Under the pieces are notes generated by a model. It did not search any database. It had not been told where the DNA came from and saw only the letters and a program-made list of their open reading frames with translations. From the NCBI RefSeq assembly GCF_037126465.1, contig NW_026999452.1:62001-126000 (forward strand): DNA of 64,000 bases. Direction: 5' to 3'. The DNA is from Ornithodoros turicata. Taxonomy: Eukaryota; Arthropoda; Arachnida; Ixodida; Argasidae. Shown piece after piece: positions 55,131 to 64,000 of this stretch; the first letter of the stretch is position 1; every line of letters starts with the position of its first letter. Both the position numbers and the translations under genes were made by a program.

Positions 55131-58100
55131 CTTGCAGACTACGTTCAGTGGACACGGGAGATGTACGGTCTCGCCGATTCTAGCAGAGGGCGCGTGCTTT
55201 TTATTCAACTCCACATTCTGCGAATCCTCGGTGGGCGAAATATTGAGGATAGCATACAATTCGCAGTCACAACCGCCGGCATCCGTCGATTGCAAGCGTA
55301 CCTATACTTCCGAGTACTGAATATTGTTCAGAGGCCGGGAATTGTCATCTTTAATAATTCAAACATATCGGCTAATATATGCGGGTCTACGCGTGCCCCA
55401 TCCTCAGAATGAGGCAACCTGGTAGGCACGAACCTGTTTGACCAATTTACCCATTTTTAACCCTATTTAAATCGGTTAGTGCAGACCAAGTTGGCTGATT
55501 CTGATGATGGGGCCTTCATTTGATCCGAAACGTAAAGTTTTATTGTTCCTGTATATGTTAGCCGGTGCGGTAGATCCGATGTGAAGATCCAGACTTACAC
55601 AGCTCGGCAGGTGGGCTAGCGAGAATTCAGTGTACGAATTTTAGCGAGCTGACAAGTCGAGTGTGGTTACGATATTTTACTTGGCAACTCTATCCTAGCA
55701 GGTCAGGCCCCCGATCTTGGCCCAGACTTTCACATAGCAAGCGTTTTCTGTTTCCATGACGTAATCAATCCGTAAACGAACTTACTCGTAAATAACGCGT
55801 ATGACGGTTTCATGTGTACTTTGTTGGTGCAGTACTCTCAAATTTCTGCCTCTAGACGAAATAGTCACACAACCAGTATACCGCGCACGTTAAATATGGG
55901 GTGCCGTGTGATGAGCTTTATGGCACGTTAAAGAACCCTCAGGTGGGCAAAAGCAATCCACAGACCGACCGCTGTGGCGTCGCTCATGATCTCAGTTGTC
56001 TCGCGACTTAAAAACCCAATTTATTAGTACACCGCGCACATGGAGCGCAGGAGCATATTTGAGAATTTCATTGTTTTTCGGCATACTTTTGATCTTGATT
56101 CCGGTATTACGCGACGCTCTGCGACCGTGTCAATCCTTGGTTACCCTACCCAGGGCTATACTATACCCTTTACTTTTAGAGGTAAAAATACGGCGGGATA
56201 GCGCGTCTTTTGCGCAAATGACGAGGCAGCGATAAGGGTACAATATGGTGGCCCGTAATATATTACGAAAATATCCCTCTGAAAGATGCGTGTGTGTTTC
56301 TCACCTACGCTCTCAGAGCAGAACTTCACTACATATTACGTCGTACGCAAACCATTGGCACTGCTCGTATTGTTACAGTTTCCGATTCGAAGAGCGACGG
56401 GTGCGTAGGCCTTTTTGTAGCAATTTGGATATATGATAATTGCAACAAAAAGGCGTACGTCTTTCTCTTAAAATCAAAATCATTTCTGTCAGTGGTTGGC
56501 GCACAACGTGCTATGCGTGCAATTCGGTGCGCCGGTGCTGACAATGTATACTGTTTATAATCTCATATATGTATATCTAATGTATATCGCTTGTGATGTA
56601 CAAGGTGATAAAAAAATTTCACTTGTGTTCACTTTCTCATTGTCCTTATGCTAATAGGGTAATCGCCGGAGCATTGTGGCTATTTGGCAATTACATCCTG
56701 GAAACTTGTCACCACTTGGGAAGGCTTCGGACAATTTTTAATGGAGGGAATTGAACTACCAACCTCACTTTTTTGCTGCAGAAATTTCAAGTCCTCCACG
56801 GAAAGCCGTAGCCAAGTACGCATAGTATAGCAACGGAAATAGTCGAAAAAAAGCTAATGAAAAAGCTAAAAATAATGCTTTAGGCCTGCTTTAGCCCCGC
56901 CTGCTTTAGCCCCGCCTGCTTTGTAGAAGGGTAGAGTGTTGGGCTTGTAGGTATTCCATTGTAGTTTCAAAAGCGCAACTACACACGAACACAGACAGAA
57001 AGACACACGAGCGAGTGTCTTTCTCCCTGTGTCCCTGCGTGGTTTTGAATCTACAATCCAATGTCGCAAAAAAGCGCGCATGACAACACGTTCGGTAACA
57101 GGAGGAAGTGCTCGTGCCTTCATTTGTTTTGCCTTGTTGTGATGAGGCGGTCTTTTGTTTTCTTTGTGATAAGACGGTCGTCACCAGCATCAATGTCAAA
57201 GGTAAAACAAGAGTCAGATCACTTCCTCCTCTCGTTGCACCATCCGCGCGCGCTTTTATGCGACAATCAAACAGGTTAAATTAAATGCTTTGCGTATTGA
57301 TTTGGGTTGTGATCAAGTACAAAACCGTCAGGCCAGGGCGTGATTTTTTTCGACTATTTTTGTTCCTATTTTGGTTTTTGTTGAGTCTGCAGTTATCCTT
57401 GGTCGTCAGTTTTCAGAGTTGAAACCCTCCAACTGAAACCTCCTCTGGTGACGTGAAACATTCTGTGCAGTTGCATAGGCATTGTTTCTTTCGACGAATT
57501 CGATTATTCGCTTCCTTTTCTAGCTGCATCGTCGGAACTCCCGAAAGATGGCAGCTCGGGAAAATCTTGAAAAATGACCGTATGGACGCGCCACCTGCCG
57601 CTATTTGCCGGCAAGACAATGCCCTCCGATGAGCCCGTCTGTACCAAAATTTAGGAAGAGCCATTGGTGGATCCTTCAGAAATGCCCTCTCGTTCCTCTT
57701 TGTGCTTCCTTTCTATTCATTGATTGGTTTGATTACTGAACAAAGGGCGTATACCCCACAGGTCCGAAAATTGTGGTAAATGATTGAGAAGCATCTGCAC
57801 TGCAGCAAACACGCGCGGCACATTGTGCATCCTAATTAGTTTCACCATTAAAGCCCCGCATAATTTGTTCCGTCGTCATATCCACCTCGAAGAATGGAAA
57901 CGTGATGATTTCGCTATGACGGGGAACAGAGGATGTTTAAGCCACAGGTTCGAAATGTGTGGTAAAAGATTGACGTTGATCTACGCCACGCACTTTCTGG
58001 AAGTGCTATGTCAATTTCAACCATCCCCTTCTTGCCTTTAGTTACATTAGACGCCATTTCTGCAACAGAGGCGGCCTTTGCAAAGTGCACGGAATCCCCA

Positions 58101-58514
58101 TATGATCCATGTATCTTATACATAGAGTTCATCGTTTTAGGAATAAACTTGATTTTTCACGATAGTTCAAGAATTCGGTCCAACAACTTGTCGTTTTCGG
58201 TAAACCGGAAAAGTCAGCGAAGAGAGCTACTTTTGACAACGTATTTGTCCTCCTTTTATTGTTCCCTCCTGCAGGAGTCAAAAACGAGCTTTTGTTGAGC
58301 TCTGGCAAGTGTCTGAATACCGCGGTCATTCACTATCACAGTTCCGAGTGCAAATATAAAGATTGTTTCTTGTCCCAGTGTCGCAGCAGTGGCTTGTTTT
58401 ATATGCCTTTCGTTTCACCCGAAAATCCCCCGGTGACATATCAAACAGGAATGATAACGCCTGATTTCTCCCCGAATTCTCAACTTTTCCCTCCCGAATT
58501 TGAAAAATCATAAA
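55131..58514. other. No supported gene
   Basis: Short frames without domains. A repeated phrase CCACAGGTTCGAAA.TGTGGTAAA appears at 57759 (CCACAGGTCCGAAAATTGTGG) and 57941, suggesting a small direct duplication. A hammerhead-like motif lies at 55501-55531. Confidence 0.35.
55501..55531 (+). ncRNA. Second hammerhead-like core motif, candidate
   Basis: CTGATGA, 19 nt, then GAAACG. The intervening sequence allows only a weak GGG/TCC stem II. The preceding GGCTGATT and following TTTTATTGTTCCTGTATATG are compatible with a retroelement end. Weaker than the candidate at 47762. Confidence 0.2.
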
Positions 58515-60570
58515 ACCCGAAAACGAAGAACTTAAGTTCACTCATTCATATTCTGCCATCACTATTAAGTTCCTGGATGTGCAAGTTAAATTAACTGATG
58601 GTGTTAACTAAGCTTTGTCGCAAGCCCACAAATTCCCAACAGTATTTGTCCTTCAACAGTTGCCACCGACGTCACACAAAATTGGCTATTCTCTGCAGTG
58701 AGGCTGTGAAATACGGGAAAATATGCCCAAACCAAGCTGACCTAATCTTATCCAACAAAAACAAACTTTTCAAGACCGTCAATTCCCTCCCGACCTAGCC
58801 GAAGATGCACTACACTCTTAACTCGGTACCCTTTATTGTAACTTTCAGCAATGTGTAACTTTTATATAGACGTAGATTTTTCCAAATATCGTAGAGGTTA
58901 CGTGTTCGTTACCTCTATTTAGAGGATAAACGCGACTTGTAACATGACACTGGAGGAGCAACAGAGGTTACTTCAGAGATCAACGGAAATCCAATCGTCG
59001 TAACTTATAAATGTACCCTTTATAGGAATGTTGTAATTTCTAAACGAATTCCGCGTTTGAATTGCAAGGTAACCTGTATAAAAGGTACTGCTGTGTTGTC
59101 GTTCAAGCCGCACATTCAATCATTCAGTACGAGAGTTTCGGATCAATGTGCGTTACGTTATTGTGTCTCTGCGTCTGTACGAACTGCGGATCGTGTTCAA
59201 AATTCTGGAACTTGGTATGTTCACTACAAAGTTTACGTAGTTACGTTTTTTGCTGGACAGTCTAGGAACACTAATCGCAGCACAGTCTCGCTCTTCAACA
59301 CGGTTCAACGATTCAACACAGTGTGTACGTGTGTGTGTGCTGCGTCCGCTATTTGCTTAGTCCTTCGTCATCCTTGTGTTCTACTTCATTTGCTTCTGAC
59401 TAACCATAGCCGCGTCGCTGATGTGTCATTCCGACATATCAGAAAGGAATGTTTTCGGCGCACTGGAGAGGGAGTTGCTAGAACGTGAGGACTGTAAAGA
59501 GTAGGCCTCCTTGAAACGAATGTCGTTCACCACAGTTGGAGTGTTGGTATTGTGACGTCCTCGTGCTCTCGCCTCAGCTGTAGTTCCAGGTTTGAAAATT
59601 AAATACATATGCTCCAGTTGAAATTATTTATTTCATTTGTTGTGCATGCGAATCTGTAGATGTAGTGATCACTCGCTTTTCGCCACTGGATGCCTTTAGA
59701 TGAATTACGTATATTAGAGCTATATGTTGCGAATGACAGTATGCGTTCTGCACTGATGAGAGCTCATTTTGATCACCATTTGTTCTGTAGCGTCTGTGCA
59801 GTGGCTGGAGTCTTAGAGACAGTCATGCCTGTGCAACTGTAACTTTTACGTCGGAGTAGCTTTTACGAGACAGTAACCTCTATGTATAGGTGATCTGCGT
59901 AACGTCTATAGAGGGTATTGCCCATAGGTTACAGGGTAACTTCTGAAATAGAGGGTCCCTTTACTAGAAGGTACCAGATTTAGAGTGTAGACAAGGCTGG
60001 CAAAATTTGAAAAACCTATCAAATGGTACCTTAAACTGAACCGTAACATTCGCTAGAAATATCCCACATGTTAATCATATACCGAATCGCTAAGAAAGCA
60101 TCCCATTTCAGTCCAAACGCACAAAGGAAATTTTCCCTGAACCGCCGCGTGCCAGCTACAAGAGTGCACGCACCTAGATCGCTCAGTAGTAGCCGGAACC
60201 AGAAAATTCACTTAAGAGGCTGCCACCAATGCAACGGTCTGAGATGCTAGATTTGTAAATTATTGCAAACGACCCAATCAGACAAGAGCTCAAAATTCGG
60301 TTTTACGCCAAAATCAACGCTGATGTAGATTGCAAATCCCCAACTTCTACTTGCCAATCACAGTACATACTAAAACGTCTTTTAGAATTCGATTCAATAA
60401 CCACCGATCGGGTGTGACGAAACACCAAATCTTCCAGTTTCGTGCCATTTCTGCGAGCACGGCCATTCAAGACTTATCAATTTTTCTTCACAACCGATCG
60501 ATCTCGGGAATCATACCTTACAACCCGACAACAACGGGAATCATACCTTATCATATCTTGTGAACTATTT
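58515..60570 (+). pseudogene. Penelope-like element relic: RT C-terminus and GIY-YIG endonuclease
   Basis: Before the insertion, IKFLDVQVKLTDGV then (after a frameshift) LCRKPTNSQQYLSFNSCHRR and HTKLAILCSEAVKYGKICPN are the diagnostic block of Penelope-like reverse transcriptases. After the insertion (59990 on) come GCHQCNGLRC (the CxxC linker), then TKTSFRIRFNNHRSGV and, in another frame, PVSCHFCEHGHS...QDLSIFL. These match the GIY-YIG endonuclease arginine and HxxxGHS motifs. The 5' part is missing, as is common for these elements. Multiple frameshifts make it inactive. The element at 58813-59987 splits it. Confidence 0.8.
58813..59987. mobile_element. TA-flanked TIR element inside the Penelope relic
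   Basis: Ends are CACTCTTAACTCGGTACC and, inverted, CACTCTAAATCTGGTACC. TA lies outside both ends (58811-58812, 59988-59989). Removing it with one TA gives the continuous reading LAEDALDKAGKI across the host relic. Subterminal GTAACTTTT, GAGGTTAC and TATAGAGG motifs occur at both sides. The 1175-bp interior has a 143-codon frame (59057-59488) without a known domain. The CACT terminus hints at a CACTA/CMC relative. A partial copy is at 933-1062. Confidence 0.85.
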
Positions 60571-60898
60571 GGATGTCTATTTAGGTGTCCTTTTCTTTTT
60601 TTTTTTTTCGTTTGAGATGGAGTCCTGACAACGCCCCCTCCCTAACTCGATGACACCACCCAGACTTGACACAGCATTCCCGGACTTCACCTACTGACAG
60701 TCGCCAGGTGGCGAAGCCCTCCTGGTTCTAGACACGACACGCACGTGTCAAAGCTCCAAGCAACGTCGACATAGCTTTCAACGTTGCAAGCACGCGCGTT
60801 CCCTGGAACAGTTATCGACGCTACCGGTTCGTACTCCCGATGAGACACGTTATTTTTACCTTGTCTCCTATGCACTTATTACTACAGCTTCATTGCAG

Positions 60899-61174
60899 GT
60901 TCGTGAGTCTGTGTGTTCGTCCAGTGTTTTCACTCAAACTAAAGGCAATGTTAACATCAAAACTGACGCTTTTGCGCTTCCATTCCACACGTACTATCGA
61001 ACCTCTCCATGGACTTCTCACACCAACACCTATGCGTGGGCATTTCCTTCTGAAGCTCAAGGTCAGATATTCTATCAAAACCAGGAACAATGCATTGCTT
61101 CAATCGAAGGCAGCAAGTACGCAGGGAAGACTGTTGTGCACAGTCTTGAAATGGAAAGTGCGATAGTGCAATAA
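60899..61174 (+). CDS. Candidate terminal exon of an unrecognised gene
   Basis: A good acceptor (TACAGCTTCATTGCAG) is followed by 91 open codons ending TAA at 61172-61174, overlapped by AATAAA. The peptide (VRESVCSSSVFTQTKGNVNI...AQGQIFYQNQEQCIASIEGS...EMESAIVQ) is of normal composition, with two cysteines. A Met codon spans the two bases before the exon, but this is probably an internal coincidence. No upstream exon or family was recognised. The polyadenylation signal overlapping the stop would be unusually close. Confidence 0.35.
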   Translation, partial: VRESVCSSSVFTQTKGNVNIKTDAFALPFHTYYRTSPWTSHTNTYAWAFPSEAQGQIFYQNQEQCIASIEGSKYAGKTVVHSLEMESAIVQ

Positions 61175-62200
61175 AATTCCATCCATTACATATTTGTGCC
61201 TCGTGTATTTAGGTTCTATGAAATGTACCGGACAATCTACCGGTCAAAGGATATACCTTTCCTTTTAGTACTCTGCAAGTACGGTACAGCGTACCATACG
61301 GAATGAAACTGCTGAATACTGTACCTGATACGACACACGTACCTCATACGACATGTAACGTTAAACACTGTACCTGATGTTTCGCGTACCTGATACTGTG
61401 CGTAACGTTCTTATACTCTGAACCGTCTATTGGCTGTACCCTCCACGCAGTGAAGCTTATAAAGGTACCTTATAAGAGCCCCACGTTATTCCGCTGAGCA
61501 GAGGAGGAACTGTACATTTAGCAGTGGTCTTCATGCATTACTGCTGCGGTCATTAAGCGTGAAAGGAAAGCTGCACAATATGTTCACTCTACTTTTATCG
61601 TGTGCTATGTAATCTTTTTCAAGTTCTGTCAAACGAGCGCGTAATGCTATCATATAGTGGGGTAAATGGCAGTGGATGAATGCAGGAAGGAAACTGCCAT
61701 GTTCTCAGCTTTCGCTGGCGTACTGCGTCAGCATTGTTGTATTAATTTGGGACATGTTCATTCATGTTTATGTTCATGTGCAAGATCAGCTGTTACACAA
61801 TGAGTTCTAACATAGCTCGTGTGTGTTTGTCTTTTCTACCACTGTCGTTGGTTTCCCTCCCTGATGCTACACATGTCAGGGATAGGTTTCAGAACCAGTA
61901 GTTCCAGCCAAGAATTGCTTTTCAGGGGATCATCACGCTGTCAGATGAAACATATGGGCAGGACAGGACATGAATTGCGTAGCTTCACACAAATACTACT
62001 ACTACGACGTAAGAGTGGTTTCAAATCTAGCTTTCTTGTGTTCCTGGCATTATCGCACAAGATGTAGTATCCACCGTAATCCTTTATTTGGGGGTACGTG
62101 CCCGTTACGGGGGGATACGCTCATTGGGGGGTACGTGCAGTGCAATTAACAGATGCTATTTATAAATCTGTGTTTCGTACTGCGTTGAAATGGGGTAGTT
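61175..62200. other. No supported gene; GTACCTGATAC-rich stretch
   Basis: 61260-61400 carries several GTACCTGATAC/GTACCTCATACG repeats and 61460 a CTTATAAAGGTACC motif. 62085-62130 has direct GGGGGTACGTGC repeats. No coding sequence is supported. Confidence 0.4.
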
Positions 62201-62210
62201 TGTATCTGAG

Positions 62211-62447
62211 AGCCATAGTGAAACAGGCAGCCAAGGACAGACTTTTGATGCCCTCCAGAAACTTGGCAACACATTGCAGGGACTCTGGATGCTGCCTAAA
62301 TTCCAGAACACAGAGATCAAGGCTGCATTTAAGCAAGTGGTTAGAGAAATCCAAGACAGTTGCATGTGAAAGCAGTCCGCTGTGTTGGATTTGCTTCTGT
62401 CCGAGATACGTTATCTCAAAGGAGACACACGGGCACACTCGGAATGA
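62211..62447 (+). pseudogene. Unidentified coding relic or exon
   Basis: One plus-strand frame reads SETGSQGQTFDALQKLGNTL...MLPKFQNTEIKAAFKQVVRE, then a TGA, then KQSAVLDLLLSEIRYLKGDT and a final TGA at 62445-62447. The helical, low-gap character on both sides of the single stop suggests a once-translated sequence. I cannot name the family. It lies directly upstream of the mariner copy. Confidence 0.35.
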
Positions 62448-62493
62448 TACTATAGGGCTGCCTGTGAAATAGAATGATGGGAGGGGGAATATA

Positions 62494-63483
62494 CGAGGGG
62501 TGTTCAAGTAAAACCGGGACAAGCCTCCGCGTTCCCCACATGGTGGTCCAAAGTTTGTGCAAAACAGAAAACACGTGCTGGACAAGATGGCCGACAACGA
62601 GGTGAGCGCGCACATCGAACAGCGAATTGTAATGAAGTTTCTCGTGAATGAAGGCGTAAAGTCATCTGAAATTCACAGAAGACTTCAGGCTCAGTATGGC
62701 CACGAATCACTTAACCGCAGCAAAGCGTTTGACCGCTCTCCGTGTTTGACCGGCACAGAAGACTGGAAATCTCTTAAGAGCTAAGGTACGGTTTCGACAC
62801 TGAAGGGCAGTCATTCTTTGATCGGATCATCACGAGCGATGAAACGTGGGTGCACCATTTCACTCCCGAGTCCAAACGCGGATCACAAAAGTGGAAGCAT
62901 CCGGGCTCGCCAGCTCCCAAGAAATTCCGAAGCACCCCGTCTGCGGGTAAGGTTATGGCCGCGGTTTTCTGGGGCAAGGCTGGCGTTGTTCATGTTGATT
63001 TTCTGCCCCGCGGACCCACTATTAATAGTGCATATTACTGCCAGGTTCTCAGGGATGTGCATAAGGCGCTGAAGCAAAAGCGGCCGGGCCTCATCACAAA
63101 AAGAGTCCTCCTCCTACACAACAATGCACGACCGCATACCGCGCAGCTCACAACACAAACCTTACAGGAACTTGGCTGGGAGTTACTGCCACATCCTCCT
63201 TACCCTCCACACCTCGCCCTTAGCGATCTCCATCTCTTCGGGCCACTGAAGGCGTTCTTTGGGGGCCGCCACTTCAGCTGCAACGACGAGGTCAGGAATG
63301 CGGTCCGATCATGGCTGCTACAAGGATTTGTACGCTGCTGGCATCGAAGCCTTTGTGAAACGCTGGGACAAGTGCATTAGTGCCAGCTGGAGATTACGTT
63401 GAAAAATAAAACTAATTTCTCGCCTGTAACTTCTTTTTACTTTTGCGAAAAATAAAGAGTCTCGGTTTGGCTTCACCCTGTCT
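62494..63483 (+). mobile_element. Tc1/mariner (mariner, DD34D) element, internally deleted
   Basis: The left end CGAGGGGTGTTCAAGTAAAA then CCGGGAC, preceded by TA, is mirrored imperfectly by GTCTCGGTTTGGCTTCACCC at the right end. The transposase between them is deleted internally by roughly 130 residues, between about 62735 and 62783. The right TA is not clear, so the 3' boundary is approximate. Confidence 0.88.
62588..63425 (+). pseudogene. Mariner transposase relic
   Basis: The N-terminal helix-turn-helix fragment starts at ATG 62587-62589 (NEVSAHIEQRIVMKFLVNEG) and is cut off after about 55 residues. The catalytic part follows in the frame of 62850-63380: ITSDETWVHHFTPESKRGS holds the first Asp, the second motif reads LLHNNARPHTA (Asn replaces the catalytic Asp), and the third motif LSDLHLFGPLK keeps its Asp. 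A frameshift near 63315 separates the C-terminal AGIEAFVKRWDKCIS. Deletion, substitution and frameshift each inactivate it. Confidence 0.92.
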
Positions 63484-64000
63484 CTTGTCTGTTATTCTGT
63501 TGGTTAAATTGTCATTTGTTGAGCAGCATATATGTGTATATTCCAGAGTCTGCTAATAAATATCAGTTTAGAGCTAGCAGTCACATTGGAGCTGTCTCAT
63601 CCTGTCTTTGGCTGCTTGTGTTTCACTATGGCCATGCTTGCTATTGCAAAAAACAAAAACAAAAAGAGCATAGAAAAACACGAAAACAGCAACCTGGAAA
63701 CCTGCCTGTTCTAGTGCTCTCATGGATGCAATGCAGTGAGGTAACATGTTTCATGCATGAACTGTACATAGTAGCACACCTCACAACGGCAACGGAAGAT
63801 GTTTCTTGGAGCTTGGACTACATTGCTTTTTTGTAGCTTTGATTGCGCAGCCTATTCCTATTATTGGAGGTATGTGATTCCCCCTTTTAAGATACTAAGA
63901 TACTTTAAGATACTTGATGATGATAAGATTGTTGATGTTGTGCAGTGTGTTAATTTTGAAACTGTACTGTGCTGAGGTACGAAGAGAGTCATATCTGCGA
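63484..64000. other. No supported gene
   Basis: One 106-codon frame (63516-63836) lacks domain similarity and is K/Q-biased around an A-rich stretch. A TTAAGATACTT microduplication lies near 63887-63917. Nothing else is visible up to the window end. Confidence 0.4.

Noticed and set aside
57914..58132. Minus-strand 72-codon ORF with protein-like composition
   Set aside because: No homologue is recognised, no splice or promoter context is visible, and it overlaps a plus-strand frame of similar length.

Overview
This window is intron-rich, repeat-dominated animal nuclear DNA. The most likely source is a tick (Acari: Ixodida). The evidence is the mix of elements: a CR1/L2-type LINE whose ORF1 starts with a 2A-like peptide, hAT, CMC-type, Tc1/mariner, Penelope-like and Ty3/gypsy relics, BEN-domain genes, and a 3'-terminal retroposon module of a kind common in tick transcripts. 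Placement as a tick rests on recalled family resemblance, so it is moderately confident; arthropod or chelicerate is safer. No bacterial, organellar or CRISPR features are present.

Layout. 0-8.6 kb: mostly unannotatable DNA with dispersed repeats, a CA microsatellite and one orphan terminal exon (5656-5832). 8.7-12.1 kb: a TIR element with arrayed subterminal motifs, then a decayed hAT transposase broken by two small non-autonomous elements whose target duplications can be read exactly. 12.2-20.1 kb: three TIR elements nested inside each other. The outer has ~700-bp arms, the middle carries CCAAT/GC-box arrays and a symmetric central CCAAT cluster, and the innermost sits in the right arm of the middle one. 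21.6-33.6 kb: a CR1-like LINE (2A peptide, ORF1, endonuclease, reverse transcriptase, AATA-repeat tail) split in its endonuclease by a 7.9-kb TA-flanked TIR element. That insert holds a ruined CMC-type transposase on the minus strand and an apparently intact six-exon BEN-domain gene on the plus strand. 34.6-43 kb: a possible host first coding exon, a second TA-flanked element with similar ends (35508-40297), tandem duplications, and a TIR element with CAATATTGG motifs. 44.4-45.3 kb: an internally deleted gypsy-type element. 49.8-51.7 kb: a ~0.2-kb tandem repeat, then a large palindromic array built on a TTAAAAATA-like motif. 51.7-52.6 kb: a GC-rich region compatible with the first two exons of a host gene. 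53-55.1 kb: a minus-strand Ty3/gypsy pol relic. 58.5-60.6 kb: a Penelope-like RT/GIY-YIG relic split by a TA-flanked TIR element. 60.9-61.2 kb: another orphan terminal exon. 62.5-63.5 kb: a dead mariner.

Almost all recognisable coding DNA belongs to transposable elements and most is broken. The exceptions are the BEN-domain gene, whose exons agree in splice phase and stay open while the linked transposase is destroyed, and a few single exons of unrecognised genes. The best candidates for new biology are the BEN-carrying TIR element family, and the middle nested element with its arrayed CCAAT boxes and candidate bidirectional promoter.
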